Shown here: positions 30,013-37,947 of the stretch, one piece after another
Position numbering within the stretch: the first letter of the stretch is position 1
Layout: the number at the start of each line of letters is the position of its first letter
DNA from: Marinobacter guineae
GTDB lineage: Bacteria; Pseudomonadota; Gammaproteobacteria; Pseudomonadales; Oleiphilaceae
NCBI RefSeq assembly: GCF_002744735.1
Contig: NZ_KZ319339.1
Span: 496,001-560,000, forward strand
Length of the DNA stretch: 64,000 nt
Reading direction: 5' to 3'
The notes under the pieces: generated by a model
Told to the model about the DNA's origin: nothing
The model's database searches: none
Seen by the model: only the letters and a program-made list of their open reading frames with translations
Translations under genes and position numbers: made by a program

Positions 30013-30786
30013 ATGGATACCACTACGATTGTCCTTTTACTGGCGGCCATCGTTACCGTCTCGATTGTCATTATTGTGCTCAGTCAGATGCGGGAGCGCG
30101 CCCGAATCGAGCGGGCCCGGAGAATCACCGCGCAGGAGGACGCATACAACCGCGCTTTTCGTCTGCTCTCCGAGATTCCCGGCCAATACCTGACCGCCGA
30201 CCTCAAGCTCCTGCTGATCAAACGCATGGAAGAAGCGTGTAATGAGCTTGCGGGGCTTAAGTCCAACCTTCCGGTCAAACAGTGGCAGGAATCTGCCGCA
30301 GATCTGAAAAACCAGATCATGGAAAGGCGGGATTCAACAACGCCAGTCAAGATCGACTCTCCGGAAAAGTCCAACTACGTCAAGGAATTGCTTCAGAATC
30401 TCTTCAAGATGATTGAGGGAATGCACAAAAGCGGGCGGATTGACGCTGGCACCGCGAAGAAGAACCTCAAGTACGTTCTGTTCCTGGTTCACAAGACCCA
30501 CGCCGACCTGCATGTGTTCCAGGCCCGGGATCATATACGCCAGCACCAGATCCGCAAGGCAATCCATGCCTACCATCTGGCCAGCACCGAAATGGGCAAG
30601 TCCCGGGACAACCCCCTTGCCATGAAAGCGGTCAAGAGCTTCCGGACCCGCATCAAGGAACTGGAGGCAATGAGCGCAGAAGGCAAGGAGGGCCAATACC
30701 CTGAATCCCAGTCCAAACTGGACCGTGAATGGGATACCTTCCTCCACGATGATGAGTGGAAGAAGAAGGCCGACTACGACGACTGA
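30013..30786 (+). CDS. Membrane-anchored, helical protein of unknown function
   Basis: The 257-residue protein has one N-terminal transmembrane helix (about 6-25, TIVLLLAAIVTVSIVIIVLS), a short arginine-rich linker (QMRERARIERARR), and a long soluble region predicted to be almost all helical, with charged coiled-coil-like stretches and an acidic C-terminus. The topology is probably N-out with a cytoplasmic body. I recognise no enzyme motif. It ends 20 bp before the ATG of the hybrid kinase gene, so they are likely one transcription unit. A comparable gene lies before sagS in P. aeruginosa (PA2823), as far as I recall. Confidence 0.7.
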   Translation: MDTTTIVLLLAAIVTVSIVIIVLSQMRERARIERARRITAQEDAYNRAFRLLSEIPGQYLTADLKLLLIKRMEEACNELAGLKSNLPVKQWQESAADLKNQIMERRDSTTPVKIDSPEKSNYVKELLQNLFKMIEGMHKSGRIDAGTAKKNLKYVLFLVHKTHADLHVFQARDHIRQHQIRKAIHAYHLASTEMGKSRDNPLAMKAVKSFRTRIKELEAMSAEGKEGQYPESQSKLDREWDTFLHDDEWKKKADYDD

Positions 30787-30806
30787 AGGCACAGACCGGG
30801 TCGTTA

Positions 30807-32870
30807 ATGTTTCCGGCCCACCAACAGGGACAGTGCATACCAGTGAGCAAACGCTTCAAGCAGCGGCTTTCCTACCGACTCACCCGTGACACCGTACTGG
30901 TTGCCATGGCCTTGGGGCTGATGCTCAATTTTGTCCAGATCACCCTGGATTATTTCAGCGCCAGGGAATCCCTGGAAAGCGAAATCCACGCGCTGGTGGA
31001 TATCAGTAACAGCCCGGCCTCCCAGATTGCCTACAACATCGACGTCCGGCTGGCGGAAGAATTGCTGGACGGCCTGCTCAGGCACCCGGCTACGATTGAT
31101 GCCCGAATTGTCGATAACGATAACCAGACCATGGCGGCTTCGAGCAAGAGCAGCCCGGAGTCGCCCTACCGCTGGGTCAGCGACCTTCTGTTCGGCGCAG
31201 ACCGGATCTTCAGGCAAGAGCTGAGAGTACCTCAGCTTGAGGATCTGCCCCTCGGAGAGCTCGTTCTCACCATCGATACCTACCACTATGGTGCGCAGTT
31301 TCTCGAACGGGCCGGTTACACTCTCATGAGCGGGCTCTTCAAAAGTCTTATTCTGTCAGCCGCACTGCTTATGATTTTCTATTTCGTGCTCACCCGCCCC
31401 ATGCTCAGTGTCATCAGCGCCCTCAGCCAGGTGCGCGCCAGTTCTCCGGAGAAAGTCAGGTTACCGATACCGCACAACCACCGGGAAGACGAGATCGGAA
31501 CCATGGTTGGCATTATCAACCAGCACCTTGAAGCCATTGACTCCAGTCTGGCGCAACTCCGGCATGCCGAGAGTGCCATGAAGAACTACTCTGCTCAGCT
31601 GGAGCAGGAAGTGGCAGACCGTACCCGGGAAATCTCCGAGAAAAACCAGGCCCTGCAACGGGGTAACCGCGCCCTGGTAAAAGCCAAAGAAGATGCCGTA
31701 CGCCGCGCCCGGGCCAGAGCCAATTTTCTGGCCAGCATGAGCCACGAGATCCGCACTCCCCTGAATGGCGTTCTAGGAATGCTTGGGTTGGCATTGGAGG
31801 GAGATCTCGATCCCGCTGAGCGCAACCGTCTGGAGATTGCCCTGAATGCCGGTGAAAGCCTGCTGGAACTTCTGAACGATATCCTGGACATTTCGAAGGT
31901 TGAAGCCGGCAAGCTGAGCCTCGAAAACATCCCGTTCAGTGTTCGAAGGCTGATCGAAGAATGCGCAACGCTCCATGGCCAACAAGCCCGGCGCAAGAAT
32001 ATTTACCTGATTAACGAAATCGATCCGGATCTCCCGGAGAGTTTTCTGGGCGACCCGACCCGGGTCCGGCAGGTGCTCAACAACCTGCTGAGCAACGCCA
32101 TCAAATTTACCGAAGAGGGCGGTGTCCGAATCCGGGCAGGCTATTCTGGAGGCAGTCTCAGAATCGACGTGGTGGACACCGGGATTGGCATGTCAAAAGA
32201 GGGCCTTCACAGGATATTCTCACCCTTCTCCCAGGCCGACGCGGACACCACCCGGCTCTATGGCGGAACCGGACTGGGGCTGACTCTCTGTCGCCAGTTG
32301 GTGGAGCGAATGCATGGCCAGATCCTGGTGGACTCCAGGGAGGGTAGCGGCACCCACTTCACTGTCACCCTGCCGTTGCCGGTTGATAATGCCGGGCCCG
32401 CAGACGCTGAAGGAGTGGCGTCCCGGAATAACCGCCTTGGCATCACTTCGGAGCCATTGCAATCCGAGACCGATCAGCCATTATCGATTCTTCTTGTCGA
32501 AGACAATCAGGTCAATCAACTGGTGGCCGCTAGCCTGCTCAAAAAGCTTGGCCACCGGACAGACCATGCAGAAAACGGCCAGAAAGCCATCGATGCGCTG
32601 GAACAAAAGCACTATGACATGGTGCTGATGGACTGTCAGATGCCGATAATGAACGGTTATGAGGCAACGCAACGGATACGCCAGAACCCGGACTGGAAGA
32701 ATCTGCCCATCATTGCCGTTACCGCCAACGTGATGCAGGGCGACCGGGAGAACTGCCTGGCATCCGGAATGAATGATTACATCACCAAGCCCTATAAACG
32801 TGACGAACTCAGGGCCGTGATCAATCGCTGGCGCCCACCTGCTGCTCCAGAGCACTCAGGACCTGCCTGA
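30807..32870 (+). CDS. sagS: Hybrid sensor histidine kinase, SagS-like
   Basis: The 687-residue protein has TM helix 1 (about 25-45), a periplasmic sensor of about 130 residues, TM helix 2 (about 175-200), a HAMP domain, a HisKA domain with the phospho-acceptor His313 in SHEIRTPLNG, a HATPase domain with a GTGLGL-type ATP lid, and a C-terminal receiver with phospho-acceptor Asp609 (LMDCQMP). The order matches SagS of P. aeruginosa, which controls the biofilm switch, and the ospR-gpx-alaA-htpX neighbourhood also matches. GTG at 30843 is an alternative start with an AGGGA site 12 bp upstream. The 3' end overlaps the convergent marR gene by 50 bp. Confidence 0.8.
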   Translation: MFPAHQQGQCIPVSKRFKQRLSYRLTRDTVLVAMALGLMLNFVQITLDYFSARESLESEIHALVDISNSPASQIAYNIDVRLAEELLDGLLRHPATIDARIVDNDNQTMAASSKSSPESPYRWVSDLLFGADRIFRQELRVPQLEDLPLGELVLTIDTYHYGAQFLERAGYTLMSGLFKSLILSAALLMIFYFVLTRPMLSVISALSQVRASSPEKVRLPIPHNHREDEIGTMVGIINQHLEAIDSSLAQLRHAESAMKNYSAQLEQEVADRTREISEKNQALQRGNRALVKAKEDAVRRARARANFLASMSHEIRTPLNGVLGMLGLALEGDLDPAERNRLEIALNAGESLLELLNDILDISKVEAGKLSLENIPFSVRRLIEECATLHGQQARRKNIYLINEIDPDLPESFLGDPTRVRQVLNNLLSNAIKFTEEGGVRIRAGYSGGSLRIDVVDTGIGMSKEGLHRIFSPFSQADADTTRLYGGTGLGLTLCRQLVERMHGQILVDSREGSGTHFTVTLPLPVDNAGPADAEGVASRNNRLGITSEPLQSETDQPLSILLVEDNQVNQLVAASLLKKLGHRTDHAENGQKAIDALEQKHYDMVLMDCQMPIMNGYEATQRIRQNPDWKNLPIIAVTANVMQGDRENCLASGMNDYITKPYKRDELRAVINRWRPPAAPEHSGPA

Positions 32871-33300
32871 GCTCATCCCGGAGCGCAACCAGCCGGTCCG
32901 GCTCGACATCAATGCCACACAAGAGGCGCCCGGGTATCTGCCCGGCCTGCTCTCGCAACTCCCGTCCTGCGTCAGTCAGAGCTATTGTAACCACCCGCTC
33001 GTCACCCTGGCTCCGTTGTCGGATAACCAGCCCCCGGTCCGCCAGGCGCTTTAGCAGCGGTGTCAGGGTTCCCGAGTCCAGCCGAAGTCGCGCTCCCAGA
33101 TCAGAAACCCTCGTTAGCCGTCCACTTCTTGCCTGCTCCCAGAGCACCAGCATCACCAGATACTGGGGGTACGTGAGGCCAAGGTCGGCCAGCAGTGGGC
33201 GGTAACGAGCCGTTACCGCACGGTTTGCGGCGTACAATGCAAAGCAGATCTGGTTATCAAGATCCAGCATGTCGCTCAATGACTCACTCTCTGCGATCAT
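32821..33300 (-). CDS. ospR: MarR-family peroxide-sensing regulator, OspR/OhrR type
   Basis: The 159-residue regulator has the MarR winged helix (LTRVSDLGARLRLDSGTLTPLLKRLADRGLV) and the OhrR redox cysteine Cys19 in LDNQICFALY, with a second cysteine at 128, so a two-cysteine mechanism is plausible. In P. aeruginosa OspR (PA2825) is encoded next to a glutathione peroxidase gene that it controls. Here it overlaps that gene by 4 bp (ATGA) and follows it in the same operon. Its 3' end overlaps the convergent kinase gene by 50 bp. A palindromic site upstream of gpx is the expected target. Confidence 0.88.
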   Translation of the reverse strand: MIAESESLSDMLDLDNQICFALYAANRAVTARYRPLLADLGLTYPQYLVMLVLWEQARSGRLTRVSDLGARLRLDSGTLTPLLKRLADRGLVIRQRSQGDERVVTIALTDAGRELREQAGQIPGRLLCGIDVEPDRLVALRDELRQVLSALEQQVGASD

Positions 33301-33788
33301 GCCGGCAGTAACTTCTCGATGTCAGCCCGGATATCCTCGGGTTTGGTTGTCGGCGGGTAGCGGCGGACTACCTTGCCATCGGGCCCGACCAGGAACTTGG
33401 TGAAGTTCCACTTCACTTTTTCCGACCCCATCAGGCCTTTGGCCTCGTGCTTGAGAAACCGGAACAGCGGATGAGCGCCTTCGCCATTGACTTCGATCTT
33501 GGAAAACATCGGAAAATCGACGCCGTAATTGAGGCTACAGAACTGGCTGATGGCGTCGTCATTGCCGGGATCCTGATTGAGGAACTGGTTGCAGGGAAAA
33601 CCCAGCACTTCGAAACCCTTACCCCCCAGCTCATTATGAAGCGATTGCAGACCCTCGAATTGCGGCGTGAAACCACACTTGCTGGCGGTGTTAACAATCA
33701 GGAGCACCTTTCCCTGATAATCCGCCATGCTTTTCTCATTGCCCTGAATATCCCGTACTTCGAAGTCGTATATCGTGCTACCAGCCAT
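33297..33788 (-). CDS. Glutathione peroxidase family protein (thiol peroxidase)
   Basis: The 163-residue enzyme has the peroxidatic cysteine Cys38 in NTASKCGFTPQ, the GFPCNQF motif with the conserved glutamine, and WNFTKFLV with the tryptophan and asparagine of the catalytic tetrad. It uses cysteine, not selenocysteine, and probably reduces hydroperoxides using thioredoxin or glutathione. A GGGGGAA ribosome site precedes the ATG. It heads a two-gene unit with the OspR-type regulator and has a palindromic operator candidate 31-50 bp upstream, so organic-peroxide induction is likely. Confidence 0.93.
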   Translation of the reverse strand: MAGSTIYDFEVRDIQGNEKSMADYQGKVLLIVNTASKCGFTPQFEGLQSLHNELGGKGFEVLGFPCNQFLNQDPGNDDAISQFCSLNYGVDFPMFSKIEVNGEGAHPLFRFLKHEAKGLMGSEKVKWNFTKFLVGPDGKVVRRYPPTTKPEDIRADIEKLLPA

Positions 33789-33818
33789 CGGTTTCCCCCA
33801 TGATGATTTTATATTTTA

Positions 33819-33839
33819 CACAATTACATTGTGCACAAT
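33819..33839. promoter_or_regulatory. Overlapping palindromes, likely OspR/OhrR operator
   Basis: CACAATTACATTGTG (33819-33833) has perfect 6-bp arms around TAC. It overlaps ATTGTGCACAAT (33828-33839), a perfect 12-bp palindrome, so three half-sites of ACAAT lie in a row. OhrR-type operators are AT-rich dyads with a comparable TACAATT/AATTGTA theme. The site begins 31 bp upstream of the gpx start codon and overlaps the AT-rich segment where the gpx promoter -10 (TATAAA on the minus strand) should be. Confidence 0.6.
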
Positions 33840-34041
33840 CCAGTTAGAAAAAGCATATCTTTGCAGGCCTTCAGGGAATCACTTTTACAAACCGGTTCAG
33901 CTTTGCACTGTAAATCTGCCTGAACACGCCACAATTCATCATAATTCCCCTGTTGCCGTCGCCCTTCGCTCCGCTAGAATAAAGGGCTGTCGTTTTGGCA
34001 GGCGTCATTTTCCGATCTCACAAGAAGGAAGCCCGGGTCCT

Positions 34042-35256
34042 ATGCAGAACTACCATAAATCCGCCAAGCTGGATAACGTGTGTTATGAAATACGTGGCGT
34101 AGTTCTGCGGGAAGCACGCCGTCTGGAAGAGGAAGGCCATCGGGTGCTCAAGCTGAACATCGGCAACCCCGCTGCATTTGAGCTGGATGTGCCGGAAGAG
34201 ATCCAGCAAGACGTTATCTACAACATGCACCTTGCCCAGGGCTATGTGGAATCAAAAGGTCTGTTCTCCGCCCGCAAGGCTGTGATGCACTATTGCCAGC
34301 AACGAGGTATCGACAAGGTCGATATTGACGACATCTTCCTTGGCAACGGCGTCAGTGAACTGATTGTCATGACTATGCAGGCGATGCTCAATACGGGCGA
34401 TGAAGTATTGATTCCGGCGCCGGATTACCCGCTCTGGACTGCGGCTGTTACCCTGTCCAGCGGCAAACCGGTGCACTATCGCTGTGATGAACAGCAGGAC
34501 TGGTTCCCGGATATTGACGATATTCGCAAAAAGATTACCCGCCGTACGCGGGCGATTGTGCTGATTAACCCGAACAATCCGACCGGGGCCGTCTACTCAA
34601 AAGAACTGCTTGAACAGGTGATCGAGCTTGCCCGAAAGCACAACCTGATCGTTCTGTCCGACGAGATCTACGACAAGATTCTCTACGACGGCACCCGGCA
34701 TATTTCCACGGCGTCGTTGGCCGATGATGTTCTGTTCTTCACCTATAACGGCCTGTCAAAGAACTACCGTGCGGCTGGCTACCGATCAGGCTGGATGATA
34801 ATCAGCGGTGCGAAACACCGCGCCAAAGACCTGATTGAGGGCATTGACATGCTGTCCAACATGCGCCTTTGTGCCAACGTGCCGGCCCAGCTCGCCATCC
34901 AGACTGCACTGGGCGGTTACCAGTCCATCAATGACCTGGTTGCCCCGGGCGGACGGCTTTTCGAACAGCGAGAGACGGCCTGGCGGATGCTGAATGATAT
35001 TCCGGGCGTAACCTGCGTCAAACCCCAGGGCGCCCTCTATCTGTTCCCGAAGCTGGATCCCAAGCGCTTCCCCATTGTTAATGATGAAAAGCTGGTTCTG
35101 GATCTGCTAATTCAGGAAAAAATCCTTCTGGTACAGGGCTCTGCGTTCAATATCGATGACAAACAGCATCTCAGGGTGGTCTTCCTGCCCCGGGAGGATA
35201 CCCTGGAAGACGCCATGGGCCGGCTCGGAAACTTCCTGGACCAGTACCAGCAGTAA
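34042..35256 (+). CDS. alaA: Alanine transaminase, pyridoxal-phosphate aminotransferase class I
   Basis: AlaA makes alanine from pyruvate and glutamate. The 404-residue protein starts MQNYHKSAKLDNVCYEIRGV and shows the fold-type I blocks: NGVSELI, NPNNPTGAVYSKE, VLSDEIYDKI, and the PLP lysine in FTYNGLSKNYRAAGYRSGW. The open frame extends 89 codons further upstream through the gpx operator region; the AAGGAAG site before 34042 and the match to the family decide the start. In P. aeruginosa an msrB gene lies between gpx and alaA; here it is absent. Confidence 0.94.
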   Translation: MQNYHKSAKLDNVCYEIRGVVLREARRLEEEGHRVLKLNIGNPAAFELDVPEEIQQDVIYNMHLAQGYVESKGLFSARKAVMHYCQQRGIDKVDIDDIFLGNGVSELIVMTMQAMLNTGDEVLIPAPDYPLWTAAVTLSSGKPVHYRCDEQQDWFPDIDDIRKKITRRTRAIVLINPNNPTGAVYSKELLEQVIELARKHNLIVLSDEIYDKILYDGTRHISTASLADDVLFFTYNGLSKNYRAAGYRSGWMIISGAKHRAKDLIEGIDMLSNMRLCANVPAQLAIQTALGGYQSINDLVAPGGRLFEQRETAWRMLNDIPGVTCVKPQGALYLFPKLDPKRFPIVNDEKLVLDLLIQEKILLVQGSAFNIDDKQHLRVVFLPREDTLEDAMGRLGNFLDQYQQ

Positions 35257-35267
35257 CGGGGAACACC

Positions 35268-35738
35268 ATGGCTGATATTCATGTCGAGGAATTCTACAAG
35301 GATGTGGCGATTGCCCTTGTCCAGCTTTACAGCACTTTTCCAAGACGAATAAACGTGTTTGTGGAGGATATCGCCGGGCCGGATGAGCCCGACGAATTCG
35401 GCCTGCACAGCAAGCGGCACATGGCCTGCTTTGGCGCCCTGCTCTGGCTGGCCGAGGAAGGCCTGCTGCGTTATGTGGACACCATTCGCCAGGAAGCCCT
35501 CGACCAGGCGGTCCTGACCCGGCATGCGTTCATCCGTTTGAGTGCTCCGGCGCCAGTGTCTCTGACCCAGGAGTTCGGCATTCCGGATGAAAAATCTGCC
35601 GAAGCCCTTCCCCGATCAATTCAGGAAGACCTATCCACCCATATCCACCTGGTTCGTACCGCCCTCAGAAGCGGCAACTCGGCCCGGATCAGCCAGGTCA
35701 TGCGGGCGACGTTTTTCGCCGACCGCAGCAATGATTAA
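35268..35738 (+). CDS. Conserved hypothetical protein
   Basis: This is a 156-residue, probably cytoplasmic, mainly helical protein with no signal peptide or transmembrane segment. Distinctive pieces are FYKDVAIALVQLYSTFPRRINVFVEDIAGPDEPDEFGLH and FGALLWLAEEGLLRYVDTIR, which look like a winged-helix-like fold, but I recognise no DNA-binding motif with confidence. It starts 11 bp after alaA and 95 bp before htpX. I can assign no function. Confidence 0.8.
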   Translation: MADIHVEEFYKDVAIALVQLYSTFPRRINVFVEDIAGPDEPDEFGLHSKRHMACFGALLWLAEEGLLRYVDTIRQEALDQAVLTRHAFIRLSAPAPVSLTQEFGIPDEKSAEALPRSIQEDLSTHIHLVRTALRSGNSARISQVMRATFFADRSND

Positions 35739-35833
35739 ATCGACGTAAGATCGTTGATTGATTGAACCGGGGCCGCATATATCGGTCTGAAATCCGGTTT
35801 TATATTCCGTGACAGACTGAACAGGAACCTGAC

Positions 35834-36715
35834 ATGCGTATTCTGCTGTTTCTGGCAACCAACCTTGCCGTGATCATTGTCGCCAGCTTCACGCTGCGAC
35901 TGCTGGGAGTAGACAGCTACCTCGCCCAGAACGGTATTCAATATGGCTCGTTACTGGCTTTCGCGGCCATCTTCGGGTTCGCCGGTGCTATTGTTTCCTT
36001 GCTCATATCGAAACCCATGGCCAAGTGGAGCACCAAGGCAAAAGTCATTGAATCCCCGAGAACGCCCGCAGAACGCTGGCTGGTGGATACCGTGGCGGAA
36101 ATGGCCAAAAACGCCAGTATCGGCATGCCCGAAGTGGCCATCTTTCCAGCGTCACAGTCCAATGCTTTCGCCACGGGATGGAACAAGAACAACGCGTTGG
36201 TGGCGGTCAGCGAAGGCCTGTTGCAACGCTTCAACAAAGACGAGATCCGGGCAGTCCTGGGCCACGAAATCGGCCACGTCGCCAACGGTGACATGGTGAC
36301 TCTGGCGCTGATTCAGGGGGTAGTGAACACCTTCGTGATATTCGCGTCCCGGGTGATTGGCTCCTTCGTTGACCGGGTGGTGTTCAAGAATGAGAGCGGG
36401 CATGGTCTTGGTTTTTTCGCGGTCAGTATTGTGGCGGAAATCGTGCTGGGGATACTCGCCAGTACCATCGTGTTCTGGTTCTCGCGCCGCCGGGAGTTTC
36501 GGGCCGACATCGCCGGGGCGCAACTGGCAGGGCGATCAGCGATGATCAGCGCACTGGCCCGGCTCAAGCAGGAGAGCGAGATCCCGGACCAGATGCCCGA
36601 TACCCTGCAGGCGTTCGGTATCAATCGCGGCGCCCGGGGCGGATTGAGCGCACTCTTTATGACGCACCCTCCGCTGGAGGACCGCATACAGGCCCTGCAG
36701 AGCGCAAAGCTGTAA
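35834..36715 (+). CDS. htpX: Inner-membrane zinc metalloprotease HtpX
   Basis: HtpX degrades damaged membrane proteins, overlapping FtsH in function. The 293-residue protein has two N-terminal transmembrane helices (about 4-24 and 38-58), the zinc motif HEIGH at 144-148, two further hydrophobic stretches (about 155-175 and 195-220) and the third-ligand region with [15 protein letters not shown]. Length and order are normal. It is followed by a bidirectional terminator shared with pdxB. Confidence 0.96.
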   Translation: MRILLFLATNLAVIIVASFTLRLLGVDSYLAQNGIQYGSLLAFAAIFGFAGAIVSLLISKPMAKWSTKAKVIESPRTPAERWLVDTVAEMAKNASIGMPEVAIFPASQSNAFATGWNKNNALVAVSEGLLQRFNKDEIRAVLGHEIGHVANGDMVTLALIQGVVNTFVIFASRVIGSFVDRVVFKNESGHGLGFFAVSIVAEIVLGILASTIVFWFSRRREFRADIAGAQLAGRSAMISALARLKQESEIPDQMPDTLQAFGINRGARGGLSALFMTHPPLEDRIQALQSAKL

Positions 36716-36719
36716 CAAA

Positions 36720-36743
36720 AAACCGGGGCACTTGCCCCGGTTT
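36720..36743. terminator. Bidirectional terminator between htpX and pdxB
   Basis: AACCGGGGC (36721-36729) pairs with GCCCCGGTT (36734-36742) around ACTT, with A residues before and T residues after. It begins 5 bp after the htpX stop and lies 36 bp from the convergent pdxB stop. Confidence 0.85.
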
Positions 36744-36778
36744 CAGATTGCTGACTTCTTTACCGCCAACACTGCTGA

Positions 36779-37930
36779 TCAGATTTTCAGCTTGAAGCCG
36801 ATCGCCCGAAAACTGTCCTGTAGGGATTTACTCGTTCCCTTCAGTTGAATCTTGAGGCTGGAGCACTCCCGACGCACTGGGTAGTCACGACGAAGCCGGT
36901 CAAACGTCGCCCCCCGCTCCTCAACCGAACCGCTCATAGCGTTCCGAAGTCGGATATCGTCCCGGCGGGGGTCGTAGCATGCCCTCAAGGCAATGCGGAT
37001 GGCATCTTCCTCCACCGCAGAGCTGGTGAAAGAAATTTTGCTCAGCGCCGGCTCCGGCAGAAACTGCCCCGCTTTCTTGCGAACCGGCAGTCCAAGGAAC
37101 TGGCTCAGCGCCTGGTAAATCATTTCCGTGCCCTGAACCTTGCCTTCGAGACTGTACCCGGCGATATGCGGCGTTGCCAGCCATACATGATCAACGAGTT
37201 CAGGATGGATTCTTGGCTCCTGCTCCCAGACATCGAGAACTACGGTGGGGGCATCACCCTGGCCGAGACGCGCCAGCAGCGCTGATGAGTCGATAACCTC
37301 GCCTCTGCCGGCGTTGATAAGCAACTGGTTTGCACCGAGGCAATCCAGCTCCGGTTCACCAATCATGTGGAACGTCGGATGACCACTCTCGCGGGTTAAC
37401 GGTGTGTGCAAGGTAACCACATCACACTTCATGGCCTCTTCGAGGGACACAAACTCCTGGCCTTCGTCACCCAGGTCAGCTCTTGGCGGATCGCAAAGCC
37501 GCACGTCAAAGTCAAGCCGTTCCAGCTTGCGCGCCAACTCACCACCAACGTTACCCACACCGACAATACCGACACTGAGCTGCGACCAGTCGGCCAGACC
37601 CCGTTTCTCGGCATAAAGAGACAGAACAGACAGGACATACTCGGCAACACTGTTGGCATTGCAGCCGGGCGCTGCAGCGAACCGGATATCTTTCTGTTCG
37701 AGCCAGTCCAGATCCACGTGGTCCGTGCCAATCGTGGTCGTACCCACAAAACGTACGCGGCTGCCTTCAAGCAGCTCACGGTTGACCCGGGTAACCGAAC
37801 GGACCAGCAGTATATCGGCATCGCGGACTTCGCCGGCAGCCATGGAGCGGCCAGAAACACGTCGGACCTCACCAATATCGCCGAAAAAGGAGTCCAGTAA
37901 CGGGATGTTTTCGTCTGCTACGATCAACAT
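36779..37930 (-). CDS. pdxB: Erythronate-4-phosphate dehydrogenase
   Basis: PdxB oxidises 4-phospho-D-erythronate in the DXP-dependent pyridoxal-5-phosphate pathway. The 383-residue 2-hydroxyacid dehydrogenase has VADENIPLLDSFF at the N-terminus, the Rossmann motif VGIVGVGNVGGELA, INAGRGEVID, and the catalytic His in WLATPHIAGYS, then the PdxB-specific C-terminal dimerisation domain. It is 17 bp downstream of rhlB on the same strand and convergent with htpX. Confidence 0.96.
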   Translation of the reverse strand: MLIVADENIPLLDSFFGDIGEVRRVSGRSMAAGEVRDADILLVRSVTRVNRELLEGSRVRFVGTTTIGTDHVDLDWLEQKDIRFAAAPGCNANSVAEYVLSVLSLYAEKRGLADWSQLSVGIVGVGNVGGELARKLERLDFDVRLCDPPRADLGDEGQEFVSLEEAMKCDVVTLHTPLTRESGHPTFHMIGEPELDCLGANQLLINAGRGEVIDSSALLARLGQGDAPTVVLDVWEQEPRIHPELVDHVWLATPHIAGYSLEGKVQGTEMIYQALSQFLGLPVRKKAGQFLPEPALSKISFTSSAVEEDAIRIALRACYDPRRDDIRLRNAMSGSVEERGATFDRLRRDYPVRRECSSLKIQLKGTSKSLQDSFRAIGFKLKI

Positions 37931-37947
37931 AATGGTTTCGTGTCCTG

